15,301 nt of DNA from Desulfobacterales bacterium (lineage in GTDB: Bacteria > Desulfobacterota > Desulfobacteria > Desulfobacterales > C00003060). A program made the translations under genes and the position numbers. Positions 5,901-12,946 of the stretch are shown one piece after another (the stretch's first letter is position 1; every line of letters starts with the position of its first letter). Below the pieces are notes generated by a model, which made no database searches, was not told where the DNA came from, and saw nothing but the letters and a program-made list of their open reading frames with translations. The stretch is taken from contig JAUWXJ010000034.1 of assembly GCA_030616425.1 (NCBI GenBank), positions 1 to 15,301 of the forward strand, given 5' to 3'.

Positions 5901-6994
5901 GCCTTTTCCTTGCTCACCCCAGCTTGTTCAAAGGTAAGGACTTCACGAAAGATACGGACCCCAGCCTCTATAATGTGCATGGCCAGGGCTGCCCCCGTCC
6001 CCTCCCCAAGGCGCATCTCAAAATCCAGCAGTGGCTTGAGTCGCAAATGCTCGATCATGAACTGGTGCCCCTGTTCCGTGGATCGATGCCCTGCAAACAT
6101 ATAATCTGTGGCACTGGGACACATGGCATCAGCCAGCAGAGCCCCGGCTGTTGAAATAAAGCCGTCAATGACCACCGGCCTCTGGAAACGGGCTCCAGCA
6201 AGTATCACACCTGCAATGCCTCCGATCTCAAACCCTCCCACCTTGCTCAACACGTCCAATGGATCCTCGGCATGAGGTACATTTGCGGCAATCCCTTTTT
6301 GGATAGCCTGACATTTCCTGGCAAATGTCTCGTCATCCACGCCGGTCCCCCGGCCGGTCATCCGTTTCACAGCATGACCTGTAACTACTGCCCCAATGGC
6401 GGTTGCGGGTGAAGTATTGCCGATGCCCATGTCACCGGTGGCCAGTAGTTCGACACCCTGTTCAAGCACGCCTGCAGCAATTTCATATCCTGCCAGAACG
6501 GATTCTTCAGCCTGCTCGCGTGTCATGGCAGGCCCGATGGTAAAATCCTTGGTCCCTTTGGCTATCTTTTTGATGACTAGTCGATTTTCCCCTGAAGTTT
6601 GCCCTGCCCTCACTCTTTCAGCAGAAGCCAGGTCCGAAAGATCTGAAACAATGCCCATGTCCACGACCATAACACTGGCTCCCACCTGGCGGGCCAGGGC
6701 ATTTATGCCGGCCCCGCCCCGCACAAACGTCTTGACCATCTCGCCGGTCACTTCCTGTGGATATGCGCTGACCCCCTGCAGTGCAATGCCGTGATCCCCG
6801 GCCATGATCAAAACTGCCTTGCTTTTGACTGAGGGCTCCAGGGTCCGCTGTATGCCGCAAACCCTCTCTCCGATCAGGTGCAGCTCTCCCAGGGCACGAT
6901 GCGGCATGACCAGCTGCGATGTATGCTCGCGTGCCCGGAGCATCATCTCTTGGTCTGCCGGCTCAATGTCATCAATAACCCGATTCAATTCCAT
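5897..6994 (-). CDS. cobT: Nicotinate-nucleotide--dimethylbenzimidazole phosphoribosyltransferase
   Basis: CobT activates the lower-ligand base by transferring phosphoribose from nicotinate mononucleotide to give alpha-ribazole phosphate. The 365-residue protein has all the family hallmarks: PHRALGELHLIGERV near the N-terminus, AGDHGIALQGVSAYPQEVT, FVRGGAGINALA, the phosphate-binding GDMGIGNTSPATAI, RGTGVDDE, and RLGEGTGAALAM near the end. By family knowledge this last motif holds the catalytic glutamate. I place the start at the ATG at 6994 (MELNRVIDD) with gagg 11 bases upstream; an in-frame TTG at 7003 is an alternative. cobU lies 36 bases upstream and cobS overlaps by 4 bases downstream. 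Which base is used (dimethylbenzimidazole, adenine or other) cannot be told from the sequence. Confidence 0.97.
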   Translation of the reverse strand: MELNRVIDDIEPADQEMMLRAREHTSQLVMPHRALGELHLIGERVCGIQRTLEPSVKSKAVLIMAGDHGIALQGVSAYPQEVTGEMVKTFVRGGAGINALARQVGASVMVVDMGIVSDLSDLASAERVRAGQTSGENRLVIKKIAKGTKDFTIGPAMTREQAEESVLAGYEIAAGVLEQGVELLATGDMGIGNTSPATAIGAVVTGHAVKRMTGRGTGVDDETFARKCQAIQKGIAANVPHAEDPLDVLSKVGGFEIGGIAGVILAGARFQRPVVIDGFISTAGALLADAMCPSATDYMFAGHRSTEQGHQFMIEHLRLKPLLDFEMRLGEGTGAALAMHIIEAGVRIFREVLTFEQAGVSKEKA

Positions 6995-7030
6995 TCTTCT
7001 CAACCTCTATAACTATTGTGAACTTGAATA

Positions 7031-7603
7031 CTATTTTATTTTAACCGCAACCCCTGCAACCATCCACACAACGCTGTCGACGCAGGCTGCAACTTTCTGG
7101 TTTACCAGCCCAGCCACATCCCGAAACTGCCTGGCCAATTCGTTCTCAGGAACAATCCCTGTTCCAACCTCATTTGATACCAGGATGACTGAACACGGAG
7201 CCTCATCAATCGCTTGTGTCAGTGCATCTGCCCGAGCCAGAATTTCTTCCTGCGATCTATTCTCTGCCAACAGATTGCTCACCCAAAGGGTCAGGCAATC
7301 TATCAGAATCACATCCGCTTGATTGCTGTGAGAGGCAACCGCCTGTGACAGTGCTGTGGGGACCTCCACCGTTTGCCAGTCTGCGCCTCGGGCCTGTTGA
7401 TGCTCCTTGATGCGTTGTCGCATCTCCTCGTCCTTGGCGGAACAGGTTGCCATATAGACTTTTTGCTTGAAACGACCATGAGCAAACCCCAAGGCGAATC
7501 TGCTTTTTCCGCTCCGACAACCACCTGTAACAAAGATTTTTTCTTTCACAGCTTGATTCCCAAAACCTATTTCAGAACGAACCTTATCGGCACCCTTATC
7601 CAC
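7031..7603 (-). CDS. cobU: Adenosylcobinamide kinase / adenosylcobinamide-phosphate guanylyltransferase
   Basis: CobU phosphorylates adenosylcobinamide and then transfers GMP to it. A P-loop GGCRSGKS is at residues 27-34. RIKEHQQAR holds a histidine (68) that matches the GMP-carrying His of Salmonella CobU. It is followed by VILIDCLTLWVSNLL and VSNEVGTGIVPENELARQFRDVAG, which together identify the family. I use the GTG at 7603, with aaaggga about 9 bases upstream, which overlaps tonB by 37 bases. A GTG at 7549, 17 bases after the tonB stop, would remove 18 N-terminal residues not usual in the family and is a real alternative. The gene is 36 bases before cobT in the same operon. It acts as the entry point for salvaged cobinamide. 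Confidence 0.95.
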   Translation of the reverse strand: MDKGADKVRSEIGFGNQAVKEKIFVTGGCRSGKSRFALGFAHGRFKQKVYMATCSAKDEEMRQRIKEHQQARGADWQTVEVPTALSQAVASHSNQADVILIDCLTLWVSNLLAENRSQEEILARADALTQAIDEAPCSVILVSNEVGTGIVPENELARQFRDVAGLVNQKVAACVDSVVWMVAGVAVKIK

Positions 7604-8322
7604 TGCTTTGTTCCCTTTCCGTTTATTGTTCCTGGTACAAATGTCCAGCCCTTAACTGACCTCAGGGCAGCGGCATCCAACACCTCAAAACCGGATGACT
7701 CTTCTATCTCGATCCTTCCAGGATTTCCATTCTCCATCACTTCAACCCTGAGTAGAGCCCTACCCTGATAGCCCCTTGTTCGTGCAAGCCTTGGATAGTC
7801 AGGCAGCGGATTTTCTTTGTACATAGGTCTCGCATATACGATGCTGTCCTGTGTTATTCGGTTCTCCCAAGTAGTCTCTATGCCTCCTTGGCCAGTCGTT
7901 GGAATATGCCCACCCGCAGAGGCGGTCTTAACAGGGGGGGTGCTTTCAATTCTTTTGCCACGGTCCTTTGGTATCTGGCTGGAAGCAGGTTCAGGTTGTA
8001 TAGCCTCTTCAAGGCTGCCTTGTTCAACTCTCATCTCTTTTAGAATAAAAGGCTTCTTATGAGTAACTTTCTGCTTTTTAATGACTATCTGTCTTTCGGA
8101 TGTACGGCTCTCTGACTCAGAAGAAGGCTTTGCCGAGACCTGAGGAGTCTGTACAGAAGGCAAAGCAGCAACTGCTTTGCGCGGATATATGACAGACATC
8201 GAGAGCGACTTATGGTGGTGCGCGCCGATGTAGTTGTTCCTTGCCTTTGTGAGTGGAAGGCTGAAGATTAGCCCGTGTATTGCAACGGCAATTACGACTG
8301 ATACTATAATATCTCTTCTCAT
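7567..8322 (-). CDS. tonB: TonB energy-transducing protein
   Basis: TonB spans the periplasm and passes the energy of the inner-membrane proton gradient to outer-membrane receptors. Residues 5-23 form a single N-terminal membrane anchor (IIVSVVIAVAIHGLIFSLP) with the histidine that is conserved in TonB anchors. A long polar, Ser/Lys/Pro-containing linker follows, about residues 30-165. The C-terminal TonB fold runs from NPLPDYPRLARTRGYQG through VEVMENG and SSGFEVLDAAALRSVKGWTF to the end. Length (251) is normal. The ATG overlaps the exbD stop (ATGA), so the two are coupled. It presumably serves the TonB-dependent receptor at the head of this cluster. Confidence 0.93.
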   Translation of the reverse strand: MRRDIIVSVVIAVAIHGLIFSLPLTKARNNYIGAHHHKSLSMSVIYPRKAVAALPSVQTPQVSAKPSSESESRTSERQIVIKKQKVTHKKPFILKEMRVEQGSLEEAIQPEPASSQIPKDRGKRIESTPPVKTASAGGHIPTTGQGGIETTWENRITQDSIVYARPMYKENPLPDYPRLARTRGYQGRALLRVEVMENGNPGRIEIEESSGFEVLDAAALRSVKGWTFVPGTINGKGTKQWIRVPIRFVLK

Positions 8323-8732
8323 TGCTGCTGAGTCTTTCTTGGTATTGCTTCCACGGAGACCTTTTTGAACCCTGCCAGCCTTACTTTATCAAGGACGTCA
8401 ACAAATGCCCTGTAAGGTGAGTCCCCGTCTCCAGAAATAATCGCTATCTTTTGGGGAAAGTCTGCTTTTTCCCTCTTCAAGCGACCGAGCAGATCATCTC
8501 TGGCTATCAATTCCTTGTCTACGAAGACATTACCGTCTTTATCAACTGTAATGAACAGGGCTTGCTCTTTTGCTTGCTCAACAGTTTCAGCGATAGGTAG
8601 CGTAACCGGGATCCCCCTGTAGACCGCCATGGAGAGCATCGAATATATAAAGAACACAAGCAGCAAAAATATGATGTCTATGAGCGGAATCAGTTCGATG
8701 CGGGCACTCTTTTGTTTAATTCGTAGCTTCAT
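8319..8732 (-). CDS. exbD: ExbD-type biopolymer transport protein
   Basis: ExbD is the single-pass partner of ExbB in the TonB motor. In this 137-residue protein a short cytoplasmic basic stretch is followed by one membrane segment, IPLIDIIFLLLVFFIYSML (residues 15-33). Its Asp19 corresponds to the essential proton-path aspartate of the family. The rest is a periplasmic domain with the usual ITVDKDGNVFVD and ALxxVR-like helix pattern. The ATG directly follows an aggaggg sequence and overlaps the exbB stop by 4 bases. It is translationally coupled to both neighbours. Confidence 0.95.
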   Translation of the reverse strand: MKLRIKQKSARIELIPLIDIIFLLLVFFIYSMLSMAVYRGIPVTLPIAETVEQAKEQALFITVDKDGNVFVDKELIARDDLLGRLKREKADFPQKIAIISGDGDSPYRAFVDVLDKVRLAGFKKVSVEAIPRKTQQQ

Positions 8733-9334
8733 CCCTCCTGGGTTCCCCCATGCACAATCTCAAGAGAGGTGGCATACTTTTCAATGCGAATAGCTGCTTT
8801 TTCCACCCTTGACATAAAATAATTGTATGGAAACAGCGTAAAAATGGCTATGAAAAGGCCCGCCGCTGTCGTGATCAGGGCCTGCGCTATACCCGAGGTA
8901 ACGGCCTGCGGGTCCTGGATACCTGCCCTTCCCAGCATATCAAAGGAATGTATGATGCCAAGAACTGTGCCGAGTATGCCCAACAGGGGCGCGGCCGTGA
9001 TCATGGTGTCGAGAACCGGAAGATATCGCTTCATCCTCTTGATTTCATCAAGGGCTGCCATTTCCATTGCCCTTGAAAGAGAATATCCTCTGTGAACCAG
9101 GCCGCACACGATCACCCTGACCACATAATCCCCGGAGCCTTGTGTTTTCCCCTTGATCTCTTCGTGTTTGCCCAAACGAGCCAGCTCCAGGACCTCATCA
9201 ACCAGCGGGTTGTTATGCCCCCTCTTTGCCCAAAACCAAAAGAGACCCCTTTCAATTATAAATGTCAGTGAAATCAAAGAACACGCCACAAGGGGGTACA
9301 TCACAATCCCGCCTTTTTGGAATAGATCAAACAT
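8729..9334 (-). CDS. exbB: ExbB/TolQ-type proton channel protein
   Basis: The 201-residue protein has the three-helix ExbB layout. The first membrane segment is at about residues 10-33 (IVMYPLVACSLISLTFIIERGLFWFW region). A cytoplasmic helical loop holds the MKRYLPVLDTM motif. The second segment contains AAPLLGILGTVLGI (about 114-127) and the third is GIAQALITTAAGLFIAI (about 148-164). These last two are the family signature. It forms the pentameric channel around ExbD. The ATG at 9334 has ggaga about 10 bases upstream. About 180 bases separate it from the ABC ATPase gene, part of which is a binding-protein remnant. TolQ is the alternative family, but the adjacent tonB and receptor favour ExbB. 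Confidence 0.95.
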   Translation of the reverse strand: MFDLFQKGGIVMYPLVACSLISLTFIIERGLFWFWAKRGHNNPLVDEVLELARLGKHEEIKGKTQGSGDYVVRVIVCGLVHRGYSLSRAMEMAALDEIKRMKRYLPVLDTMITAAPLLGILGTVLGIIHSFDMLGRAGIQDPQAVTSGIAQALITTAAGLFIAIFTLFPYNYFMSRVEKAAIRIEKYATSLEIVHGGTQEG

Positions 9335-9416
9335 AATAACTCACTCTCCTATAAAGATTGTATTTGCGAACATTCTTTCCAGAACCTTGATAACGGATTC
9401 CAAAGAGTCGCCACTC

Positions 9417-9516
9417 CTAAAACAATTCAGGGTGTATCAGCCTTGCTATCTTCTCGAGCCCGTCCACGATACGCGGAGAGGCCCTGTCGATCAGATCCGA
9501 GTCAATAAAGTATATC
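9417..9516 (-). pseudogene. C-terminal remnant of a BtuF/FecB-like binding protein
   Basis: On the minus strand this stretch reads IYFIDSDLIDRASPRIVDGL then EKIARLIHPELF and a TAG stop. That is the standard C-terminal end of a class III (siderophore/cobalamin) periplasmic binding protein. The reading frame runs up against the end of the ABC ATPase gene with no start codon or signal peptide, so about 90% of the gene is missing. The complete binding protein elsewhere in this cluster ends differently (TPISFVETVKELARLFHDRH), so this is not a simple duplicate of it. The ancestral order was probably permease, ATPase, binding protein, exbB. The remaining 9335-9416 holds the exbB ribosome binding site and nothing else I recognise. 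Confidence 0.82.
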
Positions 9517-10287
9517 CTAACCAACAGGGAACACTAGGGGAAGCGACATACCTGGAGCCTCTCTTACGATTATTGAGGTTTCGTATACCTCATTGATAAT
9601 TTTCTCTGTCAGAACCTCCTGGGGTTGTCCCACTTTCCGGAGTCGTCCTTTATGAAGAAGGACGAGCCTCTTGCAATAGAGGCTTGCGAGATTCAGATCA
9701 TGTAGAACCGCCACAATGGTTAGTCCCTCTTCGTTTAACTTCTTGAGAAGATGCATAATCTGAACCTGATGGCCTATGTCCAGGTGGGCTGTAGGCTCGT
9801 CTAAAAGCAACAGGTCTGGTTCCTGGACGAGGGCACGGGCCAAATTGGCAAGTTGCCTTTCGCCGCCGCTCAGTTCTCCCATCCTCCTTCCTCTCAACCA
9901 ACTTATGCCGGTCAGCGCCATAACCTTTTCAGCCATCTGCACATCCCTTTTGGTCTCCAGAAGCTGAAACCTGCCCCAATGGGGAACCCTGCCCAGAAGA
10001 ACAAATTCCTCTACAGAAAAAGGTGGTGTCGCCTCCTGTGATTGAGTCACTACGGCAACCTTTGTGGCCAGTTCTTTACGTCCCATCCCGCCCACAGCCT
10101 TTTCATCCAGGAGGATAAAGCCTTTTCGTGGGGGAAGAAGACCGCTTATCGCCCTGATGAAAGTGGTCTTGCCTGAACCGTTGGGCCCGATGAGCCCCAC
10201 GAATTCGCCTGTTTTCACCTCAAAGCTAATATCTTTGAGGACTATTCCTTTTCTGTAACCACAGGAGAAGTCTTCCACCGTTATCAT
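9517..10287 (-). CDS. btuD: ABC transporter ATPase, corrinoid/iron-complex type
   Basis: This 256-residue protein is a complete ABC ATPase of the FepC/BtuD group. Walker A is GPNGSGKT (residues 34-41), the Q-loop glutamine lies in VAVVTQSQE, the signature is LSGGERQLANLARAL, Walker B is LLLLDEPTAHLD, and the switch histidine is in VAVLHDLNLA. It drives import through the adjacent FecCD-type permease. The ATG is preceded by gaggg and lies 10 bases after the permease stop. By sequence alone it could serve siderophores or heme; the corrinoid assignment rests on the flanking cobUTS and receptor genes. Its 3' end abuts the remnant of a second binding protein. Confidence 0.93.
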   Translation of the reverse strand: MITVEDFSCGYRKGIVLKDISFEVKTGEFVGLIGPNGSGKTTFIRAISGLLPPRKGFILLDEKAVGGMGRKELATKVAVVTQSQEATPPFSVEEFVLLGRVPHWGRFQLLETKRDVQMAEKVMALTGISWLRGRRMGELSGGERQLANLARALVQEPDLLLLDEPTAHLDIGHQVQIMHLLKKLNEEGLTIVAVLHDLNLASLYCKRLVLLHKGRLRKVGQPQEVLTEKIINEVYETSIIVREAPGMSLPLVFPVG

Positions 10288-10297
10288 TGGGCTGCCC

Positions 10298-11347
10298 TCA
10301 AAAAGTGTAACTCTTTCTGCTCAGGGCAAAGATGAATAGCCCTCCGCCCACAAGACCAGTTATGACGCCTACCGGGAGCTCCATAGGTGCGATGACCACC
10401 CTTGCCACGGTATCACACAGGATGAGAAAAGCTGCTCCAGAAATATATGAGGCCACTAAAAGGACCCGATGGTCACCCCCCACAAGGAGACGCATAAGAT
10501 GAGGAACCACCAGGCCTACAAAACCTATTACCCCGCTCACAGCGACACAGCACCCCGTAAGAAGGGATGCGATAATAAAGATGGCCCTTTTGACCCTTTC
10601 TACCTCTACTCCCAGATAGGATGCCTCCTCCTCACCCAAAGAAAGGGTGTTGAGGTCTACTGCATAAATAAAAGAGAGCAGCATCCCTATAAGGGAGATG
10701 ATAAGGACAGCTTTTATGAGGAATGGGTTCGGTTCCTCCAGGGAACCCATTATCCAAAAGATGATCCCATGAAGGTCCTCCGTCTTGGTAACTGCCATCA
10801 CTAGCATTATCAAAGACGAGGCCATAAAACTCACCATTACTCCTATGAGGAGAAGGCGGGAAAGCCTAATCCCTCCCCTTCTTGCGCTGATAGCATAGAC
10901 CAAGAAAATGACCCCCGCCGCCCCCACGAAACCACAGACCGGCGTGGCCAAGGGACCCAGAACATCTGCGCCACCCACCACTATATTAAGACACACCCCT
11001 AATGCCGCCCCCCCTGATATGCCCAGAGTATAAGGCTCCACCAGGGGATTCCGAAACATCCCCTGAAGGATCACCCCGGATATGGCCAGCCCTCCTCCCA
11101 CGGCAAAACCGAGAAGTATCCGTGGCAGGCGCACCTCAAAGAGGATGGCATATTCAGGGGTCCCTTGGCCCTTTGTAAGCAGAAAAAATGCCTTTCTCAG
11201 TGGGATATCTACCGCCCCCACCGCCAGGGAAAGAACGACCACTCCCAAAAGGAGTGCAATGAGGGCAAAGATCCACCCTATCCAGGCATAGTATTTTGGA
11301 TTGCGGATTGCGGATTGCGGATTGCCTGTATGCGATAATATTTTCAA
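10298..11347 (-). CDS. btuC: FecCD-family ABC permease, corrinoid type
   Basis: About ten hydrophobic segments and the family signature SGVILQGMFRNPLVEPYTLG followed by SGGAALGV identify a BtuC/FecCD inner-membrane permease of normal length. The coupling-helix region around SYLGVEVERVK, then AVSGVIGFVGLVVPHLMRLL, and the C-terminal PVGVITGLVGGGLFIFAL are also typical. The start is uncertain. The frame opens with a TTG at 11347 without a clear Shine-Dalgarno sequence, and residues 9-17 (NPQSAIRNP) are the translation of a heptamer tandem repeat. No ATG, GTG or TTG lies between the repeat and the first membrane segment, so either the repeat is truly translated or a non-standard start is used. 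Forty-seven bases separate it from the binding-protein gene. Confidence 0.92.
   Translation of the reverse strand: MKILSHTGNPQSAIRNPKYYAWIGWIFALIALLLGVVVLSLAVGAVDIPLRKAFFLLTKGQGTPEYAILFEVRLPRILLGFAVGGGLAISGVILQGMFRNPLVEPYTLGISGGAALGVCLNIVVGGADVLGPLATPVCGFVGAAGVIFLVYAISARRGGIRLSRLLLIGVMVSFMASSLIMLVMAVTKTEDLHGIIFWIMGSLEEPNPFLIKAVLIISLIGMLLSFIYAVDLNTLSLGEEEASYLGVEVERVKRAIFIIASLLTGCCVAVSGVIGFVGLVVPHLMRLLVGGDHRVLLVASYISGAAFLILCDTVARVVIAPMELPVGVITGLVGGGLFIFALSRKSYTF
11298..11325. repeat. Four tandem copies of a 7-base repeat at the btuC 5' end
   Basis: The unit ggattgc occurs four times without error. It is preceded by tttt, and the 13-base string ttttggattgcgg also occurs once at 3071-3083 in the amrS-DUF72 gap. 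On the coding strand it reads as gcaatcc repeats and would be translated as part of the permease N-terminus. Slippage in such arrays can change length and reading frame. Confidence 0.9.
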
Positions 11348-11394
11348 GAAACTAAATTGCTACGAAACTATTTGTTTGAGAATCTGTAGAAATT

Positions 11395-12282
11395 CTAGTG
11401 CCGATCGTGAAATAACCTCGCCAGCTCCTTCACTGTCTCGACAAAGCTAATAGGAGTGGGGCTGCACACCCTGTAGGAGTCCACGGTAAAAATCCTCCCG
11501 TTTTTCACGGCGCTTATGCTCTCGTACTTGAGCCAGACCTCTTTCTCCCTCTCCCCCACGATCCCCATTGTCACGATAAGAATAGTATCAGGGTTCCTCT
11601 TTATCACTTCTTCCCTGCTATAGATGCCGATCTTTGCATCAGAGGCTATGTTTATCCCGCCTGCACACTTGATGAGATCGTTGATAAAAGAGGCCCGATC
11701 GGCGGTAAAGAGCGGATTTGCCCCTATCTGTACAAAAACCAGACTTTTGGCAATCCCCTCTATCTCTTTCTTTATGGCCTTCAGCTTCCTCTTAGTCCTT
11801 TCCAATACCTCTTCGGCCTCCTGCTCCTTTCCCACAAATTGCGAAAGGGTCAAGAAGCCTTCGCAAAGTCCCTGGAAATCTGTGGGTGCGTCGAATATTT
11901 CTACTCTTAGCTCGAGGCGTCGCAATTTGCGTATTTGCTTGTGGTCGGTAAGGGGCGAGGCAATTACCAGATCGGGACGCAGTTCAATAATTTTCTCAAT
12001 ATTGACATCAATGACCGTCCCCACCTTCTCCTTTGCTCGGGCCTCAGGAGGCCTCTGGCAATAGATCGTAACTCCTACGATCTTATCCCCTACCCCCAGA
12101 AGGTAAAGCTCTTCTGTTACAGCGGGAACCAAAGAGACTATCCTTTGCGGCGGGTGCACGATTTCCAGGGATCGCTCCAGATCGCCCTTTGCCTTCAAGG
12201 GGAAAGAGAGGGCGTGGCTGAAAGAGACGAAAAAAAAAGCAACCGTGAAAAGGACCCTCAACGTATCTTTGCTACCTCCCAT
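11395..12282 (-). CDS. btuF: Periplasmic corrinoid-binding protein
   Basis: This is a class III periplasmic binding protein that would hand substrate to the permease. I start at the ATG at 12282, preceded by ggaggagaaggg, giving a 295-residue precursor. A TTG at 12303 is in frame but lies upstream of that ribosome binding site. The N-terminus is a signal peptide: basic start, hydrophobic core LRVLFTVAFFFVSFSHALS (about residues 7-25). The mature part begins RIVSLVPAVTEELYLLGVGDKIVGVT, the usual first-lobe pattern. IEKIIELRPDLVIAS, FVQIGANPLFTADRASFINDLI and the end ISAVKNGRIFTVDS complete the family pattern. The gene overlaps the preceding Dph6-like gene by 11 bases. Ligand assignment as a corrinoid comes from gene context. 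Confidence 0.92.
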   Translation of the reverse strand: MGGSKDTLRVLFTVAFFFVSFSHALSFPLKAKGDLERSLEIVHPPQRIVSLVPAVTEELYLLGVGDKIVGVTIYCQRPPEARAKEKVGTVIDVNIEKIIELRPDLVIASPLTDHKQIRKLRRLELRVEIFDAPTDFQGLCEGFLTLSQFVGKEQEAEEVLERTKRKLKAIKKEIEGIAKSLVFVQIGANPLFTADRASFINDLIKCAGGINIASDAKIGIYSREEVIKRNPDTILIVTMGIVGEREKEVWLKYESISAVKNGRIFTVDSYRVCSPTPISFVETVKELARLFHDRH

Positions 12283-12946
12283 CTCCCTTCTCCTCCAGCT
12301 CAAAATTCAGGATTTCCAGGAAGGACATCTCCTTCCTTCTGATTACCTTCGTGCCCTTAATCCGAATCCTCCTGCTAAAAATAGGCCCGTCAACGACCAG
12401 GGTGTGATATTCTCCTTCTTCACCGCAGATGTCCACTCCTTCCTTTTTTAGTTCATCTATTAACTCTTCGTCTATCCTGCGCCCCAGCCAGTCGGCACTC
12501 AAGAGACCGTCCTTTGCGGCTATCACCACTGCCTCAAACCCAGCCCCGACAAATTGCCGCAGGAGGTCTTTGCCTTCTATGCCCCACAGCGGAAGCAAGG
12601 GGATGAACCCAGGATCGGCGCATATCCTCTCTACCCACCTTCTGTGCTCGTTCAGGTTGAGGTCACCAAAGACCCCTCCCTGGACACCGTTCCCTTTGAA
12701 AAAGGCCAAGGCCCTTTTGAACTCCCTTTCATACGTATTCCATGACGCCCGTCTATGGTAGACGGGAATCCCGATGGCCTGAGATTGAGCGAGGAGAAGT
12801 TCCCTGCTCAAGCGGTGGGAGCGAGTGTACCTACCGGTCGTGGTAAACATGGTGAAAAGATGGGAGACCTCGTGGCCTTCCAGCATCGCCCTGTAGCAGG
12901 ACAGGCAGCTGTCCTTTCCTCCACTCCAAGAACAAAAGACTTTCAT
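12272..12946 (-). CDS. Dph6-like ATP pyrophosphatase (PP-loop)
   Basis: The 224-residue protein belongs to the family of diphthine--ammonia ligase (MJ0570/COG2102). The PP-loop SGGKDS is at residues 8-13 right after the first strand, FGDLNLNEHRRWVE is in the middle, and the family signature GEEGEYHTLVVDGP is at 175-188. Dph6 activates a carboxylate with ATP and amidates it with ammonia. Diphthamide is made only in archaea and eukaryotes, so a bacterial member must act on something else. The ATG at 12946 lies in an ATGA overlap with the stop of the asparagine-synthase-like gene, which fixes the start and shows coupling. The 3' end overlaps btuF by 11 bases. Context points to corrinoid metabolism; the reaction is unknown. 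Confidence 0.9.
   Translation of the reverse strand: MKVFCSWSGGKDSCLSCYRAMLEGHEVSHLFTMFTTTGRYTRSHRLSRELLLAQSQAIGIPVYHRRASWNTYEREFKRALAFFKGNGVQGGVFGDLNLNEHRRWVERICADPGFIPLLPLWGIEGKDLLRQFVGAGFEAVVIAAKDGLLSADWLGRRIDEELIDELKKEGVDICGEEGEYHTLVVDGPIFSRRIRIKGTKVIRRKEMSFLEILNFELEEKGDGR

Noticed and set aside
6396..6794. 132-residue open frame on the plus strand
   Set aside because: It lies entirely antisense to cobT, whose motifs are unmistakable, and its composition (Pro/Ser/Thr-rich) is that of a shadow frame.
9335..9362. Promoter with a TACAAT -10 box before exbB
   Set aside because: No acceptable -35 box at the right spacing, and the start would fall at the ribosome binding site itself.
9335..9516. 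Cobalamin riboswitch in the exbB upstream gap
   Set aside because: I see no B12-box-like conserved core, and most of the gap is explained by the binding-protein remnant.
11624..12064. 146-residue open frame on the plus strand
   Set aside because: Antisense to the intact btuF gene, with no motif of its own.
12272..12946. Diphthamide synthesis
   Set aside because: The Dph6-like protein is in a bacterial gene context and bacteria lack the diphthamide pathway and its elongation factor 2 histidine target.
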